NCBI GenBank assembly: GCA_963846005.1
Contig: CAWJUH010000002.1
Location: 124,001 to 188,000 of the forward strand
Source: CAVSUR01 sp963846005
GTDB lineage: Bacteria > Actinomycetota > Actinomycetes > Streptosporangiales > Streptosporangiaceae
Direction of reading: 5' to 3'
Length of the DNA stretch: 64,000 bases
The notes below the pieces were generated by a model. That model was not told the DNA's origin, did not search any database, and saw only the letters and a program-made list of their open reading frames with translations. Shown one piece after another: positions 42,387-50,690 of the stretch (position 1 is its first letter; every line of letters begins with the position of its first letter). A program made the translations under genes and the position numbers.

Positions 42387-43046
42387 ATGCCGCTGGAGAT
42401 CAGGCGGCTGCACCTGGCCCGGGTGCGCAATCCCCACGACGAGCGCACCTGGCCGGTGCACGGCTTCGTCGTGACGCACCCGGGCGGCGCGGTCCTGGTC
42501 GACACCGGCGTCGGCGGGCCGGAGGGCGTGCTGAGCGACTGGCGGGTGGTCGGCCGGTCGGCGGCTGACGCGCTGGCCGAGCTGGACCTGGCCCCGGCCG
42601 ACATCAGCCTGGTCATCAACACGCACCTGCATTTCGATCACTGCGGCCAGAACGCGGTCTTCCGGCACGCGCCGTTCTGCGTGCAGCGGGCCGAGCTGGA
42701 CCGGGCCCGGCGTGAGTCGCCGGAGCTGGCGGGCTGGTTCGACTTCGCCGGCGCGCGGTTCGAGCTGCTGGACGGCGACGCGGAGATCGCGCCGGGCCTG
42801 CGGGTGCTGGCCACCCCCGGCCACACCGCCGGGCATCAGTGCGTCGTGGCCGAGGCCGGCGGCGGCCAGCCCGACGTGCTGATCGGCGACGCCGCCTATA
42901 CCCCGTCCGTCTACACGGGCCGGGCCGCCCTGCCGCCGGGCCAGGCCAGCGACCTGCCCGCCTGGCACAGCTCGCTGGACCGGGTCAGGCAGCTGCGCCC
43001 GGCCCAGGTGCATTTCTGCCACCACACCGACGTGGTGCGCAGCTGA
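42387..43046 (+). CDS. Metallo-beta-lactamase-fold hydrolase (lactonase-like)
   Basis: 219 residues. Zinc motif THLHFDHCG, then His in TPGHTAGHQ, Asp in IGDAAY and a final His in FCHHTD. Overall layout resembles N-acyl-homoserine lactonase-like enzymes of the MBL superfamily. GGGAGG lies before the ATG. It is 36 bases after the cyclophilin gene. Substrate unknown. Confidence 0.88.
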   Translation: MPLEIRRLHLARVRNPHDERTWPVHGFVVTHPGGAVLVDTGVGGPEGVLSDWRVVGRSAADALAELDLAPADISLVINTHLHFDHCGQNAVFRHAPFCVQRAELDRARRESPELAGWFDFAGARFELLDGDAEIAPGLRVLATPGHTAGHQCVVAEAGGGQPDVLIGDAAYTPSVYTGRAALPPGQASDLPAWHSSLDRVRQLRPAQVHFCHHTDVVRS

Positions 43047-43113
43047 CCGGCGTGGACAGCCGGAGCCGCCGTGCCGCATAGTGGCGGAAGTGGCCCCGAC
43101 GGAAGGTGGCATC

Positions 43114-43359
43114 GTGCCCAGGTTCATGGACTACCACGACGACCTCAAGCTCCCGCCGGAGGCGATCGAGCAGATCGCGCAGGGCACGCGGGAGGGGGCT
43201 ACCGACCAGTTCGGCGTGCGCCAGGTCGAGCTGTTCCACAACGCCGACGGCAAGGTGTACTGCCTGCTGGAGGGCCCGGACGAAGAGGCCATCCGCCACC
43301 ACCACGCCGCCCTGGACGTATCCTGCGGCGACGTCCACGAGGTCACCGGCCTGCTCTAG
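43114..43359 (+). CDS. DUF4242 (SCO4226-like) small protein
   Basis: 81 residues from a GTG with GGAAGG 7 bases upstream. PRFMDYHDDLKLPPEAIEQI and FHNADGKVYCLLEGPDEEAI with HHHAALD match the DUF4242 family, whose Streptomyces member SCO4226 is a nickel-binding ferredoxin-like-fold protein. The last four bases overlap the convergent HEAGH gene. Confidence 0.82.
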   Translation: MPRFMDYHDDLKLPPEAIEQIAQGTREGATDQFGVRQVELFHNADGKVYCLLEGPDEEAIRHHHAALDVSCGDVHEVTGLL

Positions 43360-44108
43360 CGTGACCGGCTCCGGCCGGGGCCCGGCGCCGGGCCGGCACT
43401 GGCCGCGATGGCCTGGATGACCGGGTAGGTCAGGTGCCGGGGCCAGGCCATCAGCGCCCTGGCCACCTGGCGGATCTGCAGCCGCCGGGGCGTCAGCAGC
43501 GCTTCGGCCTGCCGCCACGCGGAGATTTCTGCCCGCCCGCCCGGCCCTGCCCGGCCGCCCGGCCCTTCCCGGCCGCCGGACCCTGCCCGCCCGGCCAGTG
43601 CGCGGCGGAACGCGCGCGCGTCCCCGCCGTCGTCCTTCCAGCCGGCCAGCCATGCCGCCAGCTCGGCGTCGCCGTCCGGCAGCGTCCAGGCCCGCAATCC
43701 CTCGGCGATCTGCCCGGCCGCGGCGATCACGAAGGCCAGCTCCCCGGCCGGCTGGACGGCGTGCACCCGGCCGCCGGAGTCGCGGCCGGCCCGCACCGAC
43801 ACGGAGCTGAACCAGGCCCCGGTCGCGAGCGCCGCGACGGCATGGCCGGCCTCGTGCCAGGCGGTCGCCGCCACCTGCGCCCGGGCCGGAGCGTAGCTCG
43901 CGCTGTAGCCGCCGTCGTAGCGGTGCCGGATCCAGGTGTCGTGCACCAGCGACTCGTCGTCGTAGCGGATTCTGGACCGCAGCTCGGCCGTGATCGTGTC
44001 CAGCGTCCGGCGCTCGGAGGGCGTCATCTCATTGCCGGGCACCGTCTTGACGATAGCCGCGCCGGGCTGGCGGGAAATGCCGGCGGGCGCTAGCTCATTG
44101 AAGATCAC
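43356..44108 (-). CDS. HEAGH-motif putative metalloprotease without AAA domain
   Basis: Up to 250 residues. WHEAGHAVAALATGAWF holds the zinc motif HExxH with the FtsH-type (M41) HEAGHA form, followed by VHAVQPAGELAFVIAAAGQIAEG, similar to the helical part of M41 peptidases, but there is no AAA ATPase domain or clear membrane helix. Residues 165-195 are a Gly/Arg/Pro repeat. The first 27 residues look non-coding, so the ATG at 44027 (MTPSERRTLDT) may be the real start. Proteolysis is inferred from the motif. Confidence 0.65.
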   Translation of the reverse strand: MIFNELAPAGISRQPGAAIVKTVPGNEMTPSERRTLDTITAELRSRIRYDDESLVHDTWIRHRYDGGYSASYAPARAQVAATAWHEAGHAVAALATGAWFSSVSVRAGRDSGGRVHAVQPAGELAFVIAAAGQIAEGLRAWTLPDGDAELAAWLAGWKDDGGDARAFRRALAGRAGSGGREGPGGRAGPGGRAEISAWRQAEALLTPRRLQIRQVARALMAWPRHLTYPVIQAIAASAGPAPGPGRSRSR

Positions 44109-44780
44109 GCCGGATGGGGTGTCAGCACGGCCGGGTTGAGGTCAGCTCGCTGCGGACCCGGGCCCGTCAGGCCGCGCGCTTGGCGGGGCTCCTCATTGGC
44201 GGCGGGGCGGGGAATGCTTCGCGCGCATCCTCAGCGGGACTGGCGTCCGGCTCGTGCGCCCGGCCTCGCCATCCGCACAACGGGCCGGCCCGGGTTACCG
44301 CCCAGACCGCTGCCGCACCGCCGCTGACGGTTCCTGCGACTCCTACCCAGAACACAAACGAACCCCGCGATCTGTCCTGGCCACACCGCCGGGCGGGTTC
44401 CCGCTCGGCCGGTGCGCGTGCCCCGCTCTGGCTCGCGCGATTACATGGCCTTTCTGTGACGAAACTGTGTCTCCCCACCGTATGCTGCCTTAACCGCCAG
44501 ACCGGACGGTGATGCTCCAGGCGCACTCGGTATCGACGGCGGCGTAGTACCGATGATCTTGCATCTGAGCGATACGGGTCGTCGTCCCCGCTGGGACGCT
44601 GATCGCTCATGGGTATTGGTCGCTCGTATTCGGGCGATGGTTTACCTGCAGAAGCATTCGATCTTCCTGCCCGTGAGACGCTGCCATGGGGTGCCGCTCG
44701 CGGTACCGGCAGCGGCCGATCGCGCTGCCGGACCGCAGGCCGGCGAGATCAGGCGAGATCAGGCGAGATGGGGAGGCAAC
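44109..44780. other. 672-base region without a convincing gene
   Basis: GC content falls here compared with neighbours (for example around 44340-44620). Open frames exist on both strands but lack actinobacterial codon bias and recognisable domains. Near the downstream gene there is a short tandem repeat, AGGCGAGATC, three times (about 44743-44770), overlapping the region just before its ribosome site. Confidence 0.5.
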
Positions 44781-45212
44781 ATGAAGGCCGCCAGCAGGCT
44801 GGCGCTGGTCACGATCCCGGGCGCGGCGCTGGCGCTGGCGCCGGTCCTCGGGGCCAGCGCCAGCTCGGGCAAGGTCCACCAGCTCGGCGGGTGCACGGCA
44901 GGCGGAACGTACCCGATCTGCTCGTTCGACTCGGCGACAGCGCACGACGTGGCGTCGATGCACGTGCACGTGTCGGGCAGCGTCGGTGCCGGCTACAAGG
45001 TCCAGGTATACGTGGCGCAGGATTGCTGGCGGCGCGGCAGCGGCTTCGTCGACTCGCGCACCTACAAGGACATCCCGCCGTTCAGCCGGGCCCTGCCCAT
45101 CCTGCGCGGCGGCAATTGCGCGGTCAGCGTGACCATAAACCCGGTCAGCACCAGCGCGCCGGGCGGCGCCGTCAAGGCCTGGGCGACGTCGCGCCGGCTT
45201 GACGGCAGGTAG
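44781..45212 (+). CDS. Small secreted protein, unknown function
   Basis: 143 residues. Clear signal peptide MKAASRLALVTIPGAALALA ending near GASA, then a small domain with paired Cys (GGCTAGGTYPICSF and QDCWRRGSG to GGNCAVSV), probably two disulfides and a beta-rich fold. GGGAGG is 5 bases before the ATG. No family recognised. Confidence 0.72.
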   Translation: MKAASRLALVTIPGAALALAPVLGASASSGKVHQLGGCTAGGTYPICSFDSATAHDVASMHVHVSGSVGAGYKVQVYVAQDCWRRGSGFVDSRTYKDIPPFSRALPILRGGNCAVSVTINPVSTSAPGGAVKAWATSRRLDGR

Positions 45213-45225
45213 CTCCCGGGCCCGG

Positions 45226-45837
45226 CTAGCCGGCGATGCCGGGGGCCTCGGCGCCGATCGTGGTGTCCTCGCCGTGGCCGGTGTGCACGACCGTGTCGCC
45301 CGGCAGCGTCAGCAGCTGCGCCCGGATGGAGGCCAGGATCTGGCCGTGGTCGGAGTAGGACCGGCCGGTCGCGCCCGGGCCGCCGCGGAACAGCGTGTCG
45401 CCGGAGAACAGCACGCCGAGGTCGGGCGCATGCAGGCTGACGCTGCCCGGCGAGTGCCCGGGGGTGTGCAGCACCTGCAGCCCGGTGCCCGCGACCTGCA
45501 GCACCTGCCGGCCGGCCAGGCCGGAGTCCGGGCCGCGGCCGGGGTAGACCATCCGCCACAGCACCTCGTCGGCCGGGTGCAGCAGGACCGGGGCGCCGGT
45601 CCGCTCGCTGACCGCGGCCGCGGCGTTGATGTGGTCGTTGTGGCCGTGCGTGCAGACCACCGCGGCGAGCGTGCGGCTGCCGACGGCTGCGGTGATCGCG
45701 TCCGGATCGTGCGCGGCGTCGATCACGATCACCTCGCGGTCGTCGCCGACCAGCCAGATGTTGTTGTCGACGTCGAAATCCTGGCCGTCCAGCGAGAAGG
45801 TCCCGGAGGTGACGATCTTCTCGATACGCGCGGTCAT
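45226..45837 (-). CDS. Metallo-beta-lactamase-fold hydrolase of the mycothiol/formaldehyde type
   Basis: 203 residues. Zinc motif THGHNDHIN, His in TPGHSPGS, Asp in FSGDTLF and His in TGHGEDTTIG. The opening IEKIVTSGTFSLDGQDFDVDNN is characteristic of the glyoxalase II-like partner normally encoded next to MscR in mycobacteria and Streptomyces, thought to hydrolyse formyl-mycothiol or related esters. Its ATG overlaps the stop of the upstream small gene (ATGA). mscR itself is 27 kb away. Confidence 0.85.
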   Translation of the reverse strand: MTARIEKIVTSGTFSLDGQDFDVDNNIWLVGDDREVIVIDAAHDPDAITAAVGSRTLAAVVCTHGHNDHINAAAAVSERTGAPVLLHPADEVLWRMVYPGRGPDSGLAGRQVLQVAGTGLQVLHTPGHSPGSVSLHAPDLGVLFSGDTLFRGGPGATGRSYSDHGQILASIRAQLLTLPGDTVVHTGHGEDTTIGAEAPGIAG

Positions 45838-46007
45838 CGCTGCGCGGCGGCGTTCAGTACGTCGGGGTGCTCGCGCCGGTAGTGCTCGGTCAGCACGGCG
45901 CTCGCGGCGCCGTCCCGGCAGGCCAGGGTGCGCTGGCAGACCTCGCACCGGATGACCGGCAGGCGGCTCACGGTGACGGGGAACCGGTAGTTCTTGGGCG
46001 TGCTCAT
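45834..46007 (-). CDS. 57-residue zinc-finger-like protein coupled to the MBL hydrolase
   Basis: Starts MSTPKNYRFPVTV and contains VIRCEVCQRTLACRDG and EHYRREHPD, a C2H2-like pair of Cys and His residues. It ends in CGATGA, sharing four bases with the start of the downstream MBL gene, which is strong evidence for real, coupled translation. Small proteins of this type are found beside the MBL/mscR genes in other actinomycetes; function unknown. Confidence 0.75.
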   Translation of the reverse strand: MSTPKNYRFPVTVSRLPVIRCEVCQRTLACRDGAASAVLTEHYRREHPDVLNAAAQR

Positions 46008-46118
46008 CGCCGCCTATGATGCCAGACCCGATCACCGGCCCCGCGGACGGCGGCCTCAGGCGCGCCGGCCGGGAAAACGGTGGCCGCGAGCCCGCGGCGG
46101 CGGCTCCTGACCGCCGGG

Positions 46119-47081
46119 TCAGCCGCCCGCCGCCCGGCGTTCGCGCGCCCGCCGCTTACCCTCGTGCATCGCCTGCACCCGGGCGACCGGAATGGCCCGG
46201 CCCTCCTCGACCAGGTCCGCGGGCAGCGGCTGCGGCGGCGGCAGCAACCCGTTCCAGCGGCCGCCGGTGATCAGACCCGGCGCGGTCGTGATCGTGAAGT
46301 CAGCCGGGCTGACCTGCTCCAGGTCGGCCCAGGCCACCGGGAACGACACCGGCAGGCCGGGCCGGATCCGCGGGCTGTAGGCGGCGGCCACGGTCGCGCC
46401 GCCGGCCCGGGTCGAGTCCAGGAACACCTTGCCGCCCCGGTCGGCGCGGATGAACGCGGTGGTGGCCAGCTCCGGGTCGATCCGCTCGGCGCGGGCCGCG
46501 ATGGCCCGGGTCGCCGCCGCGGCGTCCTCGGCGCCCGCGCCGGTCACCGGCACGAACACGTGCAGCCCCTTGGCCCCGCTGGTCTTGGCCGCGCCGGCCA
46601 GGTCGGCCCCGGTCAGCGCCTCGCGGATCAGCAGCGCCGCCGCAACGGCGCGGCCGAAGGCGCCGGCCGACGGCGGGTCCAGGTCCAGCACCAGGTAGTC
46701 CGGCCAGCCGGGGTCGCGGCCGGAGAACAGCGCCGGGTGGTACTCCACCGCGCGCTGGTTGCCCAGCCACAGCAGCGTCCGCCGGTCGTCGGCGAGGGCA
46801 TAGGACACCTCGCGGCGCGAGCTCTCCGCCCACATCGTCACGGTGCGCAGCCACGGCGGCGCGTACTGCGGCACGTTCTTCTGCATGAACGGCGGCTGCC
46901 CGGGCCGCACCCGGATCACCGACAGCGGCCTGCCCGCCAGCTCGGGCACCAGCGTGCCGGACACCGCGTCCAGGTAGTCGACCAGGCCTCGCTTGGTGGC
47001 CCCGGCGCCGTCGAAGAGCGGCTGGTCCAGGTGGGTCAGCGTGACGCCGTCCCGTTCCTCGCCGCCCTTGCTGGCCGGCAC
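46119..47081 (-). CDS. Second LigD-type DNA polymerase/primase domain protein
   Basis: 320 residues. Catalytic acidic pair in YLVLDLDPPS, third Asp in KVFLDSTRAGG, His in GLHVFVPV, and TSGAKG; the N terminus VTLTHLDQPLFDG matches LigD polymerase domains. The C-terminal 60 residues are basic. It begins with GTG that shares a base with the upstream stop (TAGTG), so it is translationally coupled to the coiled-coil protein. No ligase domain or Ku nearby. Paralogous to the 40.5 kb gene, but only distantly. Confidence 0.9.
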   Translation of the reverse strand: MPASKGGEERDGVTLTHLDQPLFDGAGATKRGLVDYLDAVSGTLVPELAGRPLSVIRVRPGQPPFMQKNVPQYAPPWLRTVTMWAESSRREVSYALADDRRTLLWLGNQRAVEYHPALFSGRDPGWPDYLVLDLDPPSAGAFGRAVAAALLIREALTGADLAGAAKTSGAKGLHVFVPVTGAGAEDAAAATRAIAARAERIDPELATTAFIRADRGGKVFLDSTRAGGATVAAAYSPRIRPGLPVSFPVAWADLEQVSPADFTITTAPGLITGGRWNGLLPPPQPLPADLVEEGRAIPVARVQAMHEGKRRARERRAAGG

Positions 47082-47494
47082 TACGAACCGGGGCCGGAAT
47101 CAGGCCCGGCGCCGGCCTCGGGGCGCTGGCCGCCGGGCGCCCCGGTCACCCTGGCCTCCATCTCGGCCCAGGTCCGGCCCCACGCGGCCAGCGGCTCCAG
47201 GATCCGCTCCAGCACCGCCAGCTGCTCGTCGAACGCCGTCAGCTGGGTTTTCAGCGCCTCGATGCTGCGCCGCTGCGCGGTGATGCCGGCCGCGATAGAG
47301 TTCAGCTGGGCGGCCGACAGCGCGCCGGGCGCGGGCAGGCCAGGCAGTCCCGGCAGCGACGGCAGGCTGCCCGCCGGCCGGGTCCCGCCCCGCCCGGTGA
47401 GGTCCTCCATCTGCTGGGCGATCTTGCGGAACTGGGCCATGAACTCGGCCACCAGCCCGGGCGCCGCCGCGGCGGGCTGCTCTTCCTCGGGCAT
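47081..47494 (-). CDS. Coiled-coil protein, unknown function
   Basis: 137 residues. Begins MPEEEQPAAAAPGLV, has a Pro/Gly middle (SLPSLPGLPGLPAPG) and a long helix LNSIAAGITAQRRSIEALKT continuing to EPLAAWGRTWAEME, predicted as coiled coil. GGGAGGT lies before the ATG. The stop overlaps the GTG of the polymerase-domain gene, so the two are co-expressed; a scaffold or granule-associated role is possible but unproven. Confidence 0.72.
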   Translation of the reverse strand: MPEEEQPAAAAPGLVAEFMAQFRKIAQQMEDLTGRGGTRPAGSLPSLPGLPGLPAPGALSAAQLNSIAAGITAQRRSIEALKTQLTAFDEQLAVLERILEPLAAWGRTWAEMEARVTGAPGGQRPEAGAGPDSGPGS

Positions 47495-47550
47495 CGCGCA
47501 CCTCCCGTCCGGGTTCCTCACAGTCTGCGGGACCCGCCGCCGCGCGGCAA

Positions 47551-48525
47551 TCAGGCGGCCCGGCGCGCCCGGCGGCGGGCCGCCTGAACGTAGACGGCGC
47601 CGCCCGCCAGCACGGCCACCCCGTAGCCGCCGAGCGGCGCCGCGGCCGCCGGGCCGAACGCGCTGGCCGCGATGCCGGCCGCGACCGCGAAATCGCGCAT
47701 CGCCACCGGCAGCATGATGGCGGGCCGCCAGGCCCGCGGCGCCCCGCGGGCCAGCAGCGCGCCGAGCACCGCGCAGGCCGCCCCGAAGCCGAGCAGGGCG
47801 CCGGCGGCGGCCAGCTCGGCCCGCTGCGGCCGCAGCTGGCTGGCGATTTCCCAGATGAGCAGCAACAAGCACGTCGCGGACACCAGCCGGGCCGCCGGTT
47901 CGCCGGCGGCTTCGCCGCCGCCCGGGCCCGGCCCGGCGAACCAGCCGGGGGCAGCCGCCCGCAGCGCCGCCCCGGCCAGCAGCGGCAGCGCGACCACCAG
48001 CGCCAGGGTGACCAGCAGCCCGGCCGGCGAGCTGGCCGGGTGCGCGCCGAGCAGCGCCAGCACCGGGCCGGCCAGCAGCACGGTCGCCGCCGTGGAGCCG
48101 GCCAGCAGCCCGGCCGCGAGCGCGGCCCCGCCGCCGGCTTGCGCCTCCTCGCCGCCGGCCAGGCCGGCCAGCGCGACCGACGCCACCTCGGCCGGGGCCA
48201 CCCCGGCGGCCAGCACGCTGCCGCGCAGCGCCGCCGCGGCGACCAGCCGGCTGGCCAGCCAGGCCAGCGCGGGCAGCACGGGCGTGGTCACCGCCAGCAC
48301 GGCCAGCAGCCGCCGGTGCCCGGCCGCGGCGGCGCGCAGCCCGGCCGGAGTCAGCGACGTGCCGGTGGCCAGCACCAGCACGGCCAGGGTGGCCAGGATC
48401 GCCCCGCCGCGGCCGGCCGCCCGGCCCGGGCCGGGCAGCACGGCGCCGAGCACCGCGGCGGCCAGCAGCGCCGGCAGCAGCAGCCGGTCCGCCAGGTCAG
48501 CGGCGGTGCTAGCTTTGCTTCCCAT
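47551..48525 (-). CDS. Bile acid:sodium symporter-like membrane transporter
   Basis: 324 residues, eight to ten hydrophobic segments, Ala/Leu/Gly-rich. GVAPAEVASVALAGLAGGEE and MLPVAMRDFAVAAGIAASAFG are similar to the two crossover regions of the BASS/SBF family. The ATG shares bases with the start of the divergent epimerase gene (CATG), which is unusual; a later start (for example near LADRLLLPALL) is possible. Substrate unknown. Confidence 0.75.
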   Translation of the reverse strand: MGSKASTAADLADRLLLPALLAAAVLGAVLPGPGRAAGRGGAILATLAVLVLATGTSLTPAGLRAAAAGHRRLLAVLAVTTPVLPALAWLASRLVAAAALRGSVLAAGVAPAEVASVALAGLAGGEEAQAGGGAALAAGLLAGSTAATVLLAGPVLALLGAHPASSPAGLLVTLALVVALPLLAGAALRAAAPGWFAGPGPGGGEAAGEPAARLVSATCLLLLIWEIASQLRPQRAELAAAGALLGFGAACAVLGALLARGAPRAWRPAIMLPVAMRDFAVAAGIAASAFGPAAAAPLGGYGVAVLAGGAVYVQAARRRARRAA

Positions 48526-49459
48526 GGCTCACTCGCAACGCGTTCTGGTCACCGGTGGCGCCGGCTTCGTCGGCGCCACCCTGGTCCGGCGGCTGACCGC
48601 ATCCGGGCACGCGGTCCGGGTGCTCGACAACTACACCACCGGCGCCGCCGCGCACCTGTCCGGCGTGGATGCCGGGCAGGTCGAGGGTGACATCCGCGAC
48701 CCGGCCGCGCTCGACGCCGCGCTGGCGGGGATGGACGCGATCGTCCATCTCGCGGCGGCCGGCTCGGTGGTCATGTCGGTGGCGGACCCGGCCATGAACT
48801 TCGACGTCAACGTCGCCGGCACGTTCCGGGTCCTGGACGCGGCCCGGCGGGCGGGCATCGAGCGGGTGGTCATGGCCTCGACCGGCGGGGCGCTGATCGG
48901 CGACGCGACCCCGCCGGTCAGCGAGCAGTCGCTGCCCAAGCCGATCTCGCCCTACGGCGCCAGCAAGCTGGCCGGGGAGGGCTACGCGCACGCGTTCGCC
49001 CGCGCGTACGGCCTGCGCACGGTGGCGCTGCGGTTCGCGAACGTGTACGGGCCGTGGAGCGAGCGCAAGCGCGGCGCGATGACGCTGTTCTTCGAGGCGC
49101 TGCACGCCGGCCAGCCGATCGTCATCTACGGCGACGGCACCTCCACCCGGGATTACACCCACGTCGACGACATCGCCGCGGCGCTGCAGCTGGCGCTGGA
49201 GAACGACGTGCCGGGCGGCACGGTGCTGCACATCGCGTCCGGGGTGGAGACCTCCGTCGCCGAGCTGGCGGATCTGTGCCGGGGTGCGGCCGGCCAGCCG
49301 GGCCACCCGGTCGTGTACCAGCCGCGGCGGGCGGGCGAGGTCGAGCGCAACTTCGCCGCCTACGACCTGGCGCACGAGGTGCTCGGCTACAAGCCCAGCA
49401 TCAGCCGCGAGGAGGGCATCCCGGCCACCTGGCGCTGGTTCGCCGAGCACGTCTTCTAG
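48524..49459 (+). CDS. NAD-dependent epimerase/dehydratase (UDP-glucose 4-epimerase-like)
   Basis: 311-residue extended SDR. VLVTGGAGFVGATL binds NAD, VLDNYTTG places the cofactor ribose, VHLAAAGS is conserved, the catalytic Ser/Thr region is MASTGG, and YGASK gives Tyr and Lys. RFANVYGPW and STRDYTHVDDIA bind the nucleotide sugar. It probably acts on UDP-glucose, dTDP- or GDP-sugars for wall polymers. Its start codon overlaps the divergent transporter start. Confidence 0.92.
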   Translation: MAHSQRVLVTGGAGFVGATLVRRLTASGHAVRVLDNYTTGAAAHLSGVDAGQVEGDIRDPAALDAALAGMDAIVHLAAAGSVVMSVADPAMNFDVNVAGTFRVLDAARRAGIERVVMASTGGALIGDATPPVSEQSLPKPISPYGASKLAGEGYAHAFARAYGLRTVALRFANVYGPWSERKRGAMTLFFEALHAGQPIVIYGDGTSTRDYTHVDDIAAALQLALENDVPGGTVLHIASGVETSVAELADLCRGAAGQPGHPVVYQPRRAGEVERNFAAYDLAHEVLGYKPSISREEGIPATWRWFAEHVF

Positions 49460-49467
49460 CTGAGCCG

Positions 49468-50433
49468 ATGAACTGGCCGGTCCCCGTCCTGACTGACGTG
49501 CTGGCGGCGCGCCGCGCGATCGCGCCGTACCTGCGGCCGACCCCGCTGTTCGGCTACCCGGGCCTGGACGAGCTGCTGGCCGCCCGGGTGCTCGTCAAGC
49601 ACGAGAACCACCAGCCGGTCGGCGCGTTCAAGGTGCGCGGCGGGGTCAACCTGATCTCCCGGCTCGGCCCGGCCGAGCGGGAGCGCGGGGTGATCGCCGC
49701 CTCGACCGGCAACCACGGCCAGTCGGTGGCGTGGGCCGCCCGCCAGTTCGGGGTGCCGGCCGCGATCTGCGTGCCCGAGGGAGCCAACCCGGTCAAGACT
49801 GCCGCCATCCGCGGCCTCGGCGCCGAGGTCATCTCCCGGGGCCGCGACTTCGACGAGGCCCGCGAGCACTGCGAGCAGCTGGCCGCGCAGCGCGGCCTGC
49901 GGTACGTGCACTCGGGCAACGAGCCGCTGCTGATCTCCGGGGTGGCCACCGCCACCCTGGAGATTTTCGCGGACCAGCCCGGGACGGAAGTGATCATCGT
50001 GCCGGTCGGCGGCGGCAGCGGCGCGGCCGGCGCCTGCACCGTGGCCGCGGCCGTCAGCCCGGCCGCCCGGGTCGTCGGCGTCCAGTCCAGCGCCGCCCCG
50101 GCCGCCTACCGGTCCTGGCGGGAAGGCCGGCTGGTGGCCGGCCAGAGCACGACCTTCGCCGAGGGCCTGGCCACCCGGACCGCGTTCGAGCTGCCGCAGC
50201 AGATCCTGCGCCAGCATCTGGACGACTTCGTGCTGGTCAGCGACGAGCAGATCCGCGCCGCGCAGGGCCTGCTGATCGAGCACACCCGCAACCTGGCCGA
50301 GGCCGCGGGCGCGGCGGCGCTGGCGGCCGCGCTGGTGCTGCGCGAGCAGCTGGCCGGCCGGACGGTGGCGCTGATGCTCAGCGGCGGGAACGTCACCCGC
50401 GCCCAGCTGCTCGACGTGCTGCGCGCACCGTGA
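49468..50433 (+). CDS. Threonine/serine dehydratase-like PLP enzyme
   Basis: 321 residues, fold-type II PLP enzyme. The PLP Lys is in VGAFKVRGG, ASTGNHGQS forms the Asn-containing substrate loop, VPVGGGSGAAG binds the phosphate, and MLSGGNV near the C terminus contacts the ring nitrogen. Length lacks the ACT regulatory domain of IlvA, so it is a catabolic or stand-alone dehydratase. Starts 8 bases after the epimerase stop, likely co-transcribed. Confidence 0.9.
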   Translation: MNWPVPVLTDVLAARRAIAPYLRPTPLFGYPGLDELLAARVLVKHENHQPVGAFKVRGGVNLISRLGPAERERGVIAASTGNHGQSVAWAARQFGVPAAICVPEGANPVKTAAIRGLGAEVISRGRDFDEAREHCEQLAAQRGLRYVHSGNEPLLISGVATATLEIFADQPGTEVIIVPVGGGSGAAGACTVAAAVSPAARVVGVQSSAAPAAYRSWREGRLVAGQSTTFAEGLATRTAFELPQQILRQHLDDFVLVSDEQIRAAQGLLIEHTRNLAEAAGAAALAAALVLREQLAGRTVALMLSGGNVTRAQLLDVLRAP

Positions 50434-50555
50434 TCCGCGGGATGAGCGGCGCGGCCGTCCGGGCCGCGGCGGCCCCGCCCCGCAGCCCGGTGCCGTAGGC
50501 CAGGTCGTCCAGCCGCCGGATCAGCACGAACGCTGGGCCGGCCAGCCGGCCAGCC
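50434..50555 (-). pseudogene. Possible C-terminal remnant of a glycosyltransferase-like gene
   Basis: The minus strand reads AGRLAGPAFVLIRRLDDLAY followed by GTGLRGG, a protein-like stretch similar to the C terminus of mycofactocin-type glycosyltransferases, without any upstream domain and without its own start. It borders the dehydratase end. Could be chance. Confidence 0.25.
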
Positions 50556-50562
50556 GGGTGCG

Positions 50563-50679
50563 GTGCCGGTGCCCCACGTCCGCACCTTCGGCCTGGCCGA
50601 CCTGCGGCTGCTCGGCGCGTCCGCCGGCCGCCCCTGGACCGTGCACGAGCACCACGGCGGCTGGCTCATCCGCACCTGA
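50563..50679 (+). pseudogene. Short gene remnant, 38 codons
   Basis: Frame VPVPHVRTFGLADLRLLGAS then WTVHEHHGGWLIRT and a stop has good codon usage but no start with a ribosome site and no upstream domain. It looks like the last 38 codons of a lost gene; the family is not recognised. Confidence 0.25.
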
Positions 50680-50690
50680 CCCCGGGGGTC

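Noticed and set aside
44114..44512. A 132-codon open frame before the small secreted protein
   Set aside because: No ribosome site, poor codon bias and mixed composition; no homologous family recognised.
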